21,234 nt of DNA from Candidatus Aerophobota bacterium (GCA_030615365.1 JAUWZM010000046.1:1-21234); one strand, 5' to 3'. Positions 7,421-15,672 are shown, counted from the stretch's first letter. Numbers and translations are program-made. Notes: generated by a model from the sequence alone, not told the origin.

Positions 7421-8872
7421 ATGGATAAAAAAAGAAAAAGAGTTGTTCTGGAAAAAATCCCTATGAAGAAAAGGGGACCCCGGGAAAGAGTGAAGGACTT
7501 TCATGAGGTCGCCTTAGGATATACAGAGGAAGAGGCAGTGAGAGAGGCAAATAGATGTCTTGAATGTAAAAAACCTTCCTGTGTTCAAGAATGTCCTGTA
7601 GAAATTGATATACCTGGATTTATTAAAAAGATAAAGAAAAAAGAATTTTTAGAGTCAGCTAAGATATTAAAGGAAAATAATCCCATTCCGGCAGTTTGTG
7701 GAAGAGTTTGTCCTCAAGAGGCTCAATGTGAGAAAACGTGTATTTTAGCACGTAAAGGAGAATCTGTAGCTATTGGAAGGCTGGAGAGATTTATCGCTGA
7801 TTATGAGGCAAAGAAGGGTAGCTTGATTTCTCCTTCAACAAAATCACCTTCTTATAAAAGAAAGATAGCAGTAGTTGGTTCAGGGCCAGCTTCTTTAGTA
7901 TGTGCAAGTGAGCTGGCTAAAAAAGGCTATTCGGTTACTATTTTTGAATCTCTTCATGAGCCAGGAGGAGTACTGGTTTACGGAATTCCTGAGTTCAGAT
8001 TGCCCAAGGATATTGTGAAAAGAGAAATAAATTACATCAAATCCTTAGGGGTGAGGGTAGTTACCAATTTTTTTGTGGGCAGGACTCAAACAGTTGATGA
8101 GCTAATGAATGATGATGGCTACAAAGCTATATTTATAGGGACAGGTGCAGGACTTCCAAAATTTATGCATATTCCAGGGGAAAATCTATTGGGTGTTTAT
8201 TCTGCCAATGAGTTCTTAACCAGGATGAACTTGATGAAAGCTTTTAAATTCCCGGAATACGATACTCCTGTTAAGGTTGGTGAAAGAGTGGGGGTGATTG
8301 GTGGAGGAAATGTAGCTATGGATTCGGCAAGGGTGGCCTTAAGAGCAGGGGCAAAGGAAGTAACCATCCTATATCGAAGGACAAAAAAAGAGATGCCGGC
8401 AAGAATTGAAGAAATAGAAAATGCCCAGGAAGAGGGAATTGAATTTGTATTTTTAGTTGCTCCTGTAGAGTATCTCGGTGATGAAAATGGCTGGATAAAA
8501 CAAGCAAAACTCATAAAGATGCGTCTGGGAGAGCCTGATTCCTCAGGTAGGAGAAGGCCCATTCCTATGAAAAACTCTGAATTTAAAATACCTTTAGATA
8601 TAGTGGTGGTGGCCATTGGACAAATTCCTTCTCCTATGATTGCAACAACTACTCCAGATCTAAAAGTTCATCCCAAGTGGGGAACTTTGGTAGTGAACGA
8701 GGAAACCGGGGCAACTACAAAACCCGGTGTTTTCGCTGGTGGCGATGTAACTACAGGGGCGGCTACTGTTATCTTAGCAGCGGGTGCCGGCAAAAAGGCA
8801 GCAAGATACATAGATTATTATCTACAGAATAAAGAGAAAGAAGGGATCTGGAAAGAGTTAAGTAGTGAGTGA
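7421..8872 (+). CDS. gltA: GltA/NfnB-like NADPH-dependent flavoprotein
   Basis: 483 aa iron-sulfur flavoprotein of the glutamate synthase small-subunit family, the same family as NfnB and sulfide dehydrogenase SudA. N-terminal [4Fe-4S] cysteines are C46, C49, C54, C58 and C93, C97, C103, C107. An FAD dinucleotide motif VVGSGPASLVCASELAKKG starts at residue 151, and a second Rossmann motif for NAD(P)H is GVIGGGNVAMDSAR followed by LYRRTKKEMPAR. The C-terminal FAD contact is ATVILAAGAGKKAARYID. No large glutamate synthase subunit and no NfnA is present, so glutamate synthesis, NADPH:ferredoxin transhydrogenation and electron transfer to the downstream NuoEF-Fdh complex are all possible; the redox setting favours the latter two. 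No good Shine-Dalgarno precedes the ATG, but the protein begins as the family does. Confidence 0.9.
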   Translation: MDKKRKRVVLEKIPMKKRGPRERVKDFHEVALGYTEEEAVREANRCLECKKPSCVQECPVEIDIPGFIKKIKKKEFLESAKILKENNPIPAVCGRVCPQEAQCEKTCILARKGESVAIGRLERFIADYEAKKGSLISPSTKSPSYKRKIAVVGSGPASLVCASELAKKGYSVTIFESLHEPGGVLVYGIPEFRLPKDIVKREINYIKSLGVRVVTNFFVGRTQTVDELMNDDGYKAIFIGTGAGLPKFMHIPGENLLGVYSANEFLTRMNLMKAFKFPEYDTPVKVGERVGVIGGGNVAMDSARVALRAGAKEVTILYRRTKKEMPARIEEIENAQEEGIEFVFLVAPVEYLGDENGWIKQAKLIKMRLGEPDSSGRRRPIPMKNSEFKIPLDIVVVAIGQIPSPMIATTTPDLKVHPKWGTLVVNEETGATTKPGVFAGGDVTTGAATVILAAGAGKKAARYIDYYLQNKEKEGIWKELSSE

Positions 8873-8875
8873 AAC

Positions 8876-8903
8876 TTGACAACTTCTTTTTTTGCAGTAA
8901 ATT
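8876..8903 (+). promoter_or_regulatory. Putative promoter upstream of nuoE operon
   Basis: TTGACA at 8876-8881 and TAAATT at 8898-8903, 16 bases apart, just after the stop codon of the GltA-like gene. It could drive the nuoE-nuoF-fdhA operon through a leader of about 270 nt that contains the palindromic repeat. Weak on its own. Confidence 0.3.
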
Positions 8904-8960
8904 ACCAGGCTTTTCTTAATGTAACAGGTAAGTTTCTCTAAAAAATATGAGGTTCCTTAC

Positions 8961-9030
8961 TTGTCATCGCGAGCCTGCCAGAGTATGTAGTGGCACAGAT
9001 ATCTTGTCTGTGGAAATCGAAGCAATCTCA
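8961..9030. repeat. REP-like dispersed repeat remnant
   Basis: Sequence of the type GTCATCGCGAGCC...AAGCAATCTCA, with an inner hairpin CACAGA-7 nt-TCTGTG at 8994-9012. The TGTCATYGCGAGC/GCAATCTCA theme resembles REP-like repeats found in many bacterial genomes. It runs directly into palindromic repeat copy B, so the two may form one composite element. Confidence 0.4.
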
Positions 9031-9128
9031 TGTAGTTTGCCGATTTATCGGCGCATTAAACCGCCCAATAAATTGGGCAACTACAAACCGCCTGATGAAT
9101 CAGGCAGCTACAATTGGCAGAGACAATT
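9031..9128 (+). repeat. Modular palindromic repeat, copy B (three palindromes)
   Basis: Three perfect or near-perfect palindromes in a row: GCCGATTTATCGGC (9039-9052), GCCCAATAAATTGGGC (9063-9078) and GCCTGATGAATCAGGC (9090-9105), each followed by a RCTACAA-type linker in the last two units. Copy A at 5141-5211 is the same element in the opposite orientation and lacks the third unit. Arms differ between units, yet each arm pairs with its partner. Two short overlapping frames here (8947-9175) translate the repeat and are not genes. Confidence 0.8.
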
Positions 9129-9179
9129 TTAGAAAAGCTAAACTATTACTTTTTAATTATATCATAACAGGGTGAAGTG

Positions 9180-9650
9180 ATGATATCAAAAGAGGATAAA
9201 GAAAACATAGATAAGCTTATTGAGAAATACAAGGAAGATCCTGGCTCTCTTATCTCTATTCTTCAGGAGATTCAAGATATAGTTGGCTATCTTCCCGAAG
9301 AGATATTGACCTACCTTTCTCAAAAATTGAAAGTTTCTGAGAGCAAAATCTGGGGAATTGTAACTTTTTATGCTCAGTTTTACCTTGAACCAAGAGGAAA
9401 AAATACGATTAAAGTTTGCCTGGGAACAGCCTGTCATGTGCGAGGAGCACCAAAAGTTCTTGAAGAAGTAGAAAGGAAATTAAGTATTCAATCAGGGGAG
9501 ACTACTAAGGATCTTCATTTCACCTTAGAAACAGTTAATTGTCTGGGAGCCTGTGCTTTAGGTCCTCTATTGGTGATCAATGGAAAGTATTTTGGAAAAA
9601 TGACTCCAAGTAAGGTGAGAAAAGTTCTCAAAACATACAGGAATCAATAG
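9180..9650 (+). CDS. nuoE: NuoE/HndA-like [2Fe-2S] subunit
   Basis: 24-kDa-type thioredoxin-fold subunit of NADH-oxidising complexes, 156 aa. The [2Fe-2S] ligands are C80 and C85 (KVCLGTACHVRGA) and C121 and C125 (VNCLGACALGP). The N-terminal helical bundle contains the usual SLISILQEIQDIVGYLPEE and WGIVTFYAQF segments. Works with the NuoF subunit encoded two bases downstream to pass electrons from NADH. An in-frame GTG lies three bases earlier (9177); the ATG at 9180 is preferred because AGGGTGA is then well spaced. Without membrane nuo genes nearby, this belongs to a soluble complex such as an NAD-dependent formate dehydrogenase or hydrogenase rather than complex I. Confidence 0.95.
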   Translation: MISKEDKENIDKLIEKYKEDPGSLISILQEIQDIVGYLPEEILTYLSQKLKVSESKIWGIVTFYAQFYLEPRGKNTIKVCLGTACHVRGAPKVLEEVERKLSIQSGETTKDLHFTLETVNCLGACALGPLLVINGKYFGKMTPSKVRKVLKTYRNQ

Positions 9651-9652
9651 AA

Positions 9653-11506
9653 ATGGAAAAAATTAAAACATTACAGCAATTAAAGGGTCTTCGAGATTCT
9701 CTTTGTAAGAAGCGTGATCCAAATAAGGCCTGCATAACCATATGTGGAGGTACAGGATGTCGAGCATATGGCTGGGAAGAACTTGTTAGGGCTCTTGAGG
9801 AAGAAATTAACAAGCAGGATTTAAAGGGAAAGGTAGATATTCGGATAACAGGTTGTCACGGTTTTTGTGAGCGAGGACCTCTGGTGGTAATTCATCCTCA
9901 GAAAATTTTTTATCAGCAGGTAAAGGCAAGTGATGTAGCGGAAATTATCTCTGAAACCCTTTTGAATAAAAGAGTAATTGAACGTTTGCTTTACACGGAT
10001 CCCCTAAGGAATAAAAAGACTATTTATGAGGATGAAGTGAGTTTTTACAAAAAACAGCAGCGTCTGATTTTTAGGAACAATGGGAAAATTGATCCTACAG
10101 ATATTACTGATTACATTGCTCTGGGAGGTTATGCCAGTTTAGGCAAAGTGCTTACCAGTATGTCCTCAGAGCAGGTAATTGAAGAAATAGTCAGATCTGG
10201 TCTTCGAGGAAGAGGAGGAGGAGGTTTTCCTACCGGAAAAAAGTGGCACTACTGTCGCCAGGCTAAAGGGGATATACGATATGTGATCTGTAATGCTGAT
10301 GAAGGAGATCCTGGTGCTTATATGGATAGGAGTCTCTTGGAAGGGAACCCTCACTCTGTTCTGGAGGGAATGATTATTGGAGCGTATGCTATCGAGGCAA
10401 AAGAAGGCTATGTTTATGTGCGTAGCGAGTATCCCCTTGCTGTAAAACACATAAAGATAGCTATCGAGCAAGCAGAGGAGTACGGTTTTCTTGGTGAAAA
10501 TATTCTGGGCACAGGATTTTCCTTTAATATAAGAATAAAGCAAGGAGCAGGGGCCTTTGTATGTGGTGAAGAGACAGCTCTAATTGCCTCAATCGAGGGC
10601 AGAAGGGGTATGCCAAGACCCAGACCTCCTTTTCCCGCCCAATCTGGCCTTTGGGGGAAACCTACCTGTATCAATAATGTTGAAACATGGGCAAATGTTC
10701 CATTAATAATGAACAAAGGTTCAGATTGGTATTCTAAAATTGGGACTGAGAAAAGTAAAGGAACAAAGATATTTTCTCTGGTTGGAAAAATAAACAATAC
10801 TGGATTGGTAGAGGTTCCTATGGGAATTACCCTGAGGGAAATCATCTATGATATTGGAGGGGGAATTCCTGGAGGGAAAAAGTTTAAGGCTGTTCAAATC
10901 GGGGGTCCCTCCGGCGGATGTATTCCTGAAAAATATCTTGATCTTCCTATAGATTATGATTCTTTGAAAGAGATTGGTGCCATAATGGGCTCAGGTGGAA
11001 TGGTAGTAATGGACGATAACACCTGCATGGTTGATATTGCTCGTTTTTTTCTGGAATTTGTCCAGGATGAGTCCTGTGGAAAGTGCGTTCCCTGTAGAGT
11101 TGGGACAAAACGCATGTTGGAAATTTTAATCCGTATAACCCAGGGGAAGGGAGAGCCTGAAGATATTCAGATCCTGGAAGAGCTTGCCAAAGTAATAAAG
11201 GATACCTCTCTTTGTGGCCTGGGGCAAACCGCCCCCAATCCAGTTTTAACCACCATTCTCTACTTTAAAGAGGAATATCAAGCTCATATTAAAGATAAAA
11301 AGTGTCCAGCCCGGGTGTGCCGTGATTTAATTACTTATACCATAGATGAGGAAAAATGCACAGGATGTATGGGATGTTTAAAGAAGTGTCCCCAGCAAGC
11401 TATACTTGGAGAAAGAAAAAAGCCTCATCTCATCCTCCAGGAAAAGTGTATAAAATGTGGTATATGTCTTGAGGTCTGCAAATTCGATGCTGTAAAGGTG
11501 GAATGA
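9653..11506 (+). CDS. nuoF: NuoF/HndC-like NADH-oxidising iron-sulfur flavoprotein
   Basis: 617 aa diaphorase subunit with three parts. Residues 1-100 are a thioredoxin-like [2Fe-2S] domain with C31, C36, C68 and C72. Residues about 130-540 are the NuoF core: FMN/NADH site GLRGRGGGGFPTGKKW (183-198) and NADEGDPGAYMDR (214-226), SLBB region, and the N3-type [4Fe-4S] ligands C475, C478, C481 (ESCGKCVPCR) and C521. Residues 565-617 are a 2[4Fe-4S] ferredoxin domain (C569, C572, C575, C579; C599, C602, C605, C609). This layout is that of HndC/HydB/HymB proteins of bifurcating hydrogenases and formate dehydrogenases, not of complex I. It is followed with no gap by fdhA, so a NuoE-NuoF-FdhA complex is expected, with NAD(H) and perhaps ferredoxin as partners. 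Confidence 0.96.
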   Translation: MEKIKTLQQLKGLRDSLCKKRDPNKACITICGGTGCRAYGWEELVRALEEEINKQDLKGKVDIRITGCHGFCERGPLVVIHPQKIFYQQVKASDVAEIISETLLNKRVIERLLYTDPLRNKKTIYEDEVSFYKKQQRLIFRNNGKIDPTDITDYIALGGYASLGKVLTSMSSEQVIEEIVRSGLRGRGGGGFPTGKKWHYCRQAKGDIRYVICNADEGDPGAYMDRSLLEGNPHSVLEGMIIGAYAIEAKEGYVYVRSEYPLAVKHIKIAIEQAEEYGFLGENILGTGFSFNIRIKQGAGAFVCGEETALIASIEGRRGMPRPRPPFPAQSGLWGKPTCINNVETWANVPLIMNKGSDWYSKIGTEKSKGTKIFSLVGKINNTGLVEVPMGITLREIIYDIGGGIPGGKKFKAVQIGGPSGGCIPEKYLDLPIDYDSLKEIGAIMGSGGMVVMDDNTCMVDIARFFLEFVQDESCGKCVPCRVGTKRMLEILIRITQGKGEPEDIQILEELAKVIKDTSLCGLGQTAPNPVLTTILYFKEEYQAHIKDKKCPARVCRDLITYTIDEEKCTGCMGCLKKCPQQAILGERKKPHLILQEKCIKCGICLEVCKFDAVKVE

Positions 11507-14182
11507 ATGGTTAAGCTTATTATAAATGACAAAAAAGTGTATGTTGAGGAAGAAACTACTATATTAGAAGCTGCCAGAAGTGTGGGCATAGACATACCTC
11601 ATATTTGTTATGAGGAAAGGCTTTCTCCGCTCTCATCCTGCAGGCTCTGTGTAGTGGAAGTAAAGGGAATGGGGAATCTTGTTGCTTCCTGTTCCTATCC
11701 AATAAGGGAAGGAATGGAAGTCAAAACAAACACTGAAAGGGTTAAAAAAGCAAGAAAAGTAATTATGGAACTTCTCATATCCAACCATCCCCTTGATTGT
11801 ATGACCTGCGAGAAAAGCGGAGATTGTCTTTTAGAAAAGTATGCTTATGAATTAAACATCTCTCCCCATTTTCAGGGGGAAAGAATAAGCTATCCCCTGG
11901 TTACTGATAATCCTTTTATCGAACGCGATAATACGAAATGTATTCTCTGTGGTCGCTGTATAAATGTATGCAATGACGTTCAACAATGCGAAGTTCTTGA
12001 CTTTGCGGGCAGGGGATTAAATACTATGGTCACCACAGGTTTTGATAAACCTCTAACTGGGACTGACTGTGTCTTTTGTGGAAACTGTCTCTCTGTTTGC
12101 CCTGTAGGAGCTCTTAATGAAAAAGAAAGAAAAGGCAAAGGAAGGGAATGGGAGTTCGAAAAGACCACCACTATCTGCCCTTACTGTGGGTGTGGTTGCC
12201 AGATTACTCTTCATGCTAAAAATAGTAGGGTAGTTAAAGTTACCTCCCCCCAAAATGCTTCGTCTAATTCTGGCTGGCTCTGTGCCAAGGGAAAATTTGG
12301 CTTTGAATTTATTAATTCCTCAGACAGACTTACCTCTCCTTTAATTAAAGAAAGCGGAGCATTTAGAAAAGCATCCTGGGATGAAACTCTTGATGTTATA
12401 GCCTCAAAATTAAAACAGATTAAAAAAAGTTACGGTCCCGATTCCATTGCAGGGCTCTCCTCAGCAAAATGCACTAATGAGGAAAATTATCTTTTTCAGA
12501 AATTTATGAGAGCAGTCATTGGAACCAATAATGTAGATCACTGTGCCCGTCTTTGCCATTCTTCCACAGTGGCAGGTCTTGCCAGAGCTTTTGGTTCAGG
12601 GGCCATGACTAATTCTATTGACGAATTCGTGAAGTCCGATTGTATTTTAATTACAGGATCAAATACTTCTGAGACCCATCCTATTATAGCCCTGCAAATT
12701 AAAGCCGCGGTAAAAAATGGAGCGTATCTCATTGTAGCAGATCCCCGAAAGATAGAACTAACTCAAATAGCTCATCTCTGGTTAAAACATAAACCAGGCA
12801 CCGATGTCGCTCTTTTCAACGCTTTTATGTGGGTTATTCTTAATGAAGAACTGCAGGATAAAAATTTTATAGAGAAAAAAACAGAGGGTTTTGAACAATT
12901 CGAAAGGATAGTTGAAGAGTATACTCCTCAAAAGGTGGAAAAAATCACCGGGGTTCCCGCAGATGATATTGTAAAAGCAGCCAGGATTTACGCTAATGCA
13001 AAAAGATCTTCCATAGTCTTTGCTATGGGTATAACCCAGCATATTAGTGGAACCAACAATGTCCTTAGTCTTGCTAATCTTGCTATGCTCTGTGGTAATG
13101 TGGGAAAAGAAGGAACAGGAGTAAACCCTCTGCGAGGACAAAACAACGTTCAGGGAGCCTGTGATTTGGGAGCTCTGCCTAATGTCTATCCTGGCTATCA
13201 AAGCGTGGAGAATGAGGATATAAGGAAAAAATTTGAAAGAGGTTGGAAAGTCTCCCTGTCAGGGAAAGCAGGACTCACAGTAGTAGAGATGATCCATGCC
13301 ATTGAGCAGGGAAAACTAAAGGGTATGTATATAATGGGAGAAAATCCACTTCTTTCTGACCCTAATACTACCAGAACTATCAAGGCGATGAAAAATCTTG
13401 ATTTTTTAGTAGTTCAGGATATCTTTCTCTCCGAAACAGCTAAACTTGCCCATGTTGTCCTTCCTGCGGCCTGCTTTGCAGAAAAAGATGGCACCTTCAC
13501 CAACACAGAGCGCAGGATACAGATAGTGCAGAAAGTTCTTGATCCCCCTGGACAGGCAAAAGCTGATTGGGAAATAATATGTGAACTAACTAAAAAAATG
13601 GATTATCCTATGCGCTACAAGCACCCTGCAAAGATAATGGAAGAGATAGCATCTTTTACTCCTATCTATGGAGGAATTATTTACTCCAGGTTAGGAAAAG
13701 AAGGGCTACAATGGCCCTGTCCTCACCTTTCCCATCCAGGGACTCCTTACCTGCATAAAGACAAATTTACCAGAGGTAAGGGAAAGTTTCATCCTGTTCA
13801 CTACGAACTACCTGCAGAATTTCCCGATAAGGAGTATCCATTTATTCTCACCACCGGTAGGGTTCTTTTTCACTTTCACACCGGGACTATGAGCCGTAAA
13901 GTAAAGGGATTAAACCAGATTTATCCGGAAGGGTTAGTGGAGATTAACCCTGAGGATGCTAACTCTCTCAACCTCTCTCAAGGAGAGATGGTAAATGTAA
14001 TATCTCGTAGGGGAAAGGTAAAGACAAAGGTTAAGATAAGTGATAAATCTACTCCTGGAGTGATTTTTATGACTTTCCACTTTGCCGAATCAGCGGTAAA
14101 TCTTTTAACTAACGATGCTCTTGATCCTGTGGCTAAAATTCCTGAATACAAAGTAGCGGCAGTAAAAATAGAGAAAATTTAA
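11507..14182 (+). CDS. fdhA: Formate dehydrogenase alpha subunit with NuoG-like head (Cys type)
   Basis: 891 aa molybdenum/tungsten-pterin enzyme that oxidises formate or reduces CO2; cytosolic. The N-terminal NuoG-like head carries a [2Fe-2S] site (C34, C45, C48, C62), a His-Cys3 [4Fe-4S] site (H94, C98, C101, C107) and two [4Fe-4S] sites (C145, C148, C151, C155; C188, C191, C194, C198). The catalytic module starts with a [4Fe-4S] motif (C224, C227, C231, C259). The metal ligand is C350 followed by H351 in DHCARLCH, where many homologues have selenocysteine, so this is a selenium-independent form. The molybdopterin-guanine-dinucleotide domains run to the end (for example ILTTGRVLFHFHTGTMSRK). 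The ATG follows the nuoF stop directly, indicating coupled translation. It ends base-to-base with the convergent hypE remnant. Confidence 0.95.
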   Translation: MVKLIINDKKVYVEEETTILEAARSVGIDIPHICYEERLSPLSSCRLCVVEVKGMGNLVASCSYPIREGMEVKTNTERVKKARKVIMELLISNHPLDCMTCEKSGDCLLEKYAYELNISPHFQGERISYPLVTDNPFIERDNTKCILCGRCINVCNDVQQCEVLDFAGRGLNTMVTTGFDKPLTGTDCVFCGNCLSVCPVGALNEKERKGKGREWEFEKTTTICPYCGCGCQITLHAKNSRVVKVTSPQNASSNSGWLCAKGKFGFEFINSSDRLTSPLIKESGAFRKASWDETLDVIASKLKQIKKSYGPDSIAGLSSAKCTNEENYLFQKFMRAVIGTNNVDHCARLCHSSTVAGLARAFGSGAMTNSIDEFVKSDCILITGSNTSETHPIIALQIKAAVKNGAYLIVADPRKIELTQIAHLWLKHKPGTDVALFNAFMWVILNEELQDKNFIEKKTEGFEQFERIVEEYTPQKVEKITGVPADDIVKAARIYANAKRSSIVFAMGITQHISGTNNVLSLANLAMLCGNVGKEGTGVNPLRGQNNVQGACDLGALPNVYPGYQSVENEDIRKKFERGWKVSLSGKAGLTVVEMIHAIEQGKLKGMYIMGENPLLSDPNTTRTIKAMKNLDFLVVQDIFLSETAKLAHVVLPAACFAEKDGTFTNTERRIQIVQKVLDPPGQAKADWEIICELTKKMDYPMRYKHPAKIMEEIASFTPIYGGIIYSRLGKEGLQWPCPHLSHPGTPYLHKDKFTRGKGKFHPVHYELPAEFPDKEYPFILTTGRVLFHFHTGTMSRKVKGLNQIYPEGLVEINPEDANSLNLSQGEMVNVISRRGKVKTKVKISDKSTPGVIFMTFHFAESAVNLLTNDALDPVAKIPEYKVAAVKIEKI

Positions 14183-14956
14183 TTAACATATTCGAGGCAA
14201 TTGATCCTCTACTAATGTATCAATTATCCTCCTTGTCCCTATGGTAGTAAGAAGATAAATCCTTTCCTTTGGTTCAGCGACCACTTCCCCTATAATGTTT
14301 GATTCTTTTCCCAGGGGATGATTTTTAAAAATAGTAAGGATATCCTCTGCTCTTTTTGCATCAACAAATAAAATGACTTTCCCCTCATTGGCAAGATAAA
14401 GAGGATCGAGACCCAAAAGTTCACATACGATGAGTGTTTCTTCTCGAAAGGGAATACTCTTTTCCCACAGTTCTATACCAAAACTTTGACCTTGTGTAAC
14501 CTCATTTAATACACCAGCAACTCCTCCTCGGGTTGGATCCCTCATAAATTTAATACTACCCCAGCTATCCTTAAGCGTACTGATAAGATCATAAATAGGG
14601 GCGCAATCACTTTCAAGGGATGCGTCAAATCCAAGTTCCTCCCGTTGAGACAGAATAGCGACAGAATGATCTCCAACTGTTCCATTCACTATTATCTTAT
14701 CACCTGCTTTAATATGTTCAATTCCCAGATGAACCTGGGGTGATATAATGCCTATTCCACTCGTATTGATAAATATACCATCAGCACTACCCCTCTCAAC
14801 TACCTTTGTATCTCCGGTTACAATAGTAACCCCTACTTTTCTCGCCTCATCTTGCATAGAGAAAATAATCTTCTTTAAATCCGATATGGACAGTCCCTCC
14901 TCTATGATTAATGCGCAGGAAATAAAAACAGGCTTTGCCCCCATTACTGCAAGAGA
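14183..14956 (-). pseudogene. hypE: hypE, 5'-truncated hydrogenase maturation gene
   Basis: Encodes the C-terminal three quarters of HypE, which with HypF makes the cyanide ligand of [NiFe] hydrogenases. Visible are MGAKPVFIS, VTGDTKVV, MRDPTRGGVAGVLNE, LANEGKV and the terminal PRIC whose cysteine receives the carbamoyl group. A complete HypE is about 330 aa; here about 80 N-terminal residues are missing, including the DSFVV-type start and the GGDIG...GTVNDLA ATP-binding region. Before the first ATG (14944) four codons still match the family (S-L-A-V leading into MGAKP) and are then preceded by TAA, so homology stops at about 14956. This is a true loss of the 5' end, not a wrong start. The break lies about 50 bases from the integrase pseudogene. 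Confidence 0.85.
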
Positions 14957-14969
14957 TTAACGCGTGCTC

Positions 14970-14998
14970 TTGTTTTAATTAAGATTTTGCTATATAAT
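14970..14998 (+). promoter_or_regulatory. Putative promoter of the integrase
   Basis: TTGTTT at 14970-14975 and a perfect TATAAT at 14993-14998, 17 bases apart. Transcription would begin at about 15005, exactly at the ATG of the integrase frame, and no Shine-Dalgarno is seen. If used, the message would be leaderless. Confidence 0.4.
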
Positions 14999-15004
14999 TA
15001 TAAT

Positions 15005-15521
15005 ATGAATTCTATATCTCAAATAAAGCTGGAAAGAGAAGATAAAAGAATTAAATTAACTCTTCCCTACAATCCTACCTATATCAAAAAAATCAAGACT
15101 ATCCCTGGCTATTACTGGCACCCCGATAAAAAATATTGGAGTTTTCCCTACTCAGAAGATATTTTTAAAAGGATTTTGTCCATTTTTAAAGGTGAAAATA
15201 TTCATTTAGATTCTACATTACAAAGGTTGACAGAAGGAACAGGGGAAAATAAAGATTTCGAAATTTTAAGAAGAGAACTTGTTTTTAGAAAATATAAGCG
15301 AGGTTGTAAAATTGAAACCAGTGTCAGTTCACAATCTCAGACATAGTTTTGCAACACATCTCCTTGAAAGCGGAACAGATCTGCGCTATATTCAGGAGAT
15401 TTTAGGGCATAAGAGCAGTAAGACCACCGAAATATATACCCATGTTAGCAATAAAGATATAGGCAAAATTAAGAGTCCATTGGATAACTTAAATGTAAAA
15501 TCAGAAAAGGGGGTGAAGTAG
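15005..15521 (+). pseudogene. intI: Integron-type tyrosine recombinase, internally deleted and frameshifted
   Basis: Two parts of one site-specific recombinase remain. Frame 1 from ATG 15005 gives an N-terminal module containing YNPTYIKKIKTIPGYYWHP and KKYWSFPYSEDIF, ending in a stretch like the beginning of a core-binding domain ([13 protein letters not shown]). From about 15305 the other frame gives the C-terminal catalytic end: [35 protein letters not shown] with the nucleophilic tyrosine, and KSPLDNL, a tail also seen in integron integrases (SPLD). The core-binding domain and the first catalytic arginine region, some 150-200 codons, are missing, and the join changes frame. It is on the same strand as the cassettes, the arrangement of 'reverse' integrases such as that of Treponema denticola. 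Whether it is a true IntI or a XerC/D relative cannot be decided because the IntI-specific insertion lies in the deleted part. Confidence 0.8.
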
Positions 15522-15528
15522 TAGTTCA

Positions 15529-15630
15529 GCCAAAGGTGGTATATCCGAACCTGGTTCATATATACTGCCAAATTGGAAGGATATCCGAAATTAGTTCGGA
15601 TATAAACAAGTTAGGTTCAATTCCTTTGGC
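15529..15630 (+). other. attI-like recombination site
   Basis: GTTAGGT at 15610-15616 matches the core GTTRRRY exactly and starts the first cassette. Upstream are two imperfect direct repeats (15539-15563 and 15579-15604, both built around ATATCCGAA...GTTC), the second also a perfect hairpin ATATCCGAA-5 nt-TTCGGATAT (15581-15603). An 8-base inverted repeat, GCCAAAGG (15529-15536) and CCTTTGGC (15623-15630), encloses the whole site. Paired integrase-binding repeats beside a core site are known from attI sites; their role here is inferred. Confidence 0.55.
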
Positions 15631-15672
15631 CCCATTAGTTTTAAATACATAATATGTGTGTGGAGGAATTAT

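Noticed and set aside
9031..9128. CRISPR array
   Set aside because: The repeated units are palindromes of differing sequence joined by short similar linkers; there are no identical repeats with unique spacers.
8947..9175. Two overlapping 61-aa frames
   Set aside because: They translate the palindromic repeat and have no Shine-Dalgarno site.
12540..12570. Selenocysteine in formate dehydrogenase
   Set aside because: The metal-ligand codon is an ordinary Cys codon and no in-frame TGA interrupts the gene.
9180..14182. Respiratory complex I (nuo) operon
   Set aside because: Only E, F and a G-like head fused to a formate dehydrogenase are present; no membrane subunits.
14183..14956. selD (selenophosphate synthetase) instead of hypE
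   Set aside because: The two share a fold, but the terminal PRIC and the DPTRGG context identify HypE.
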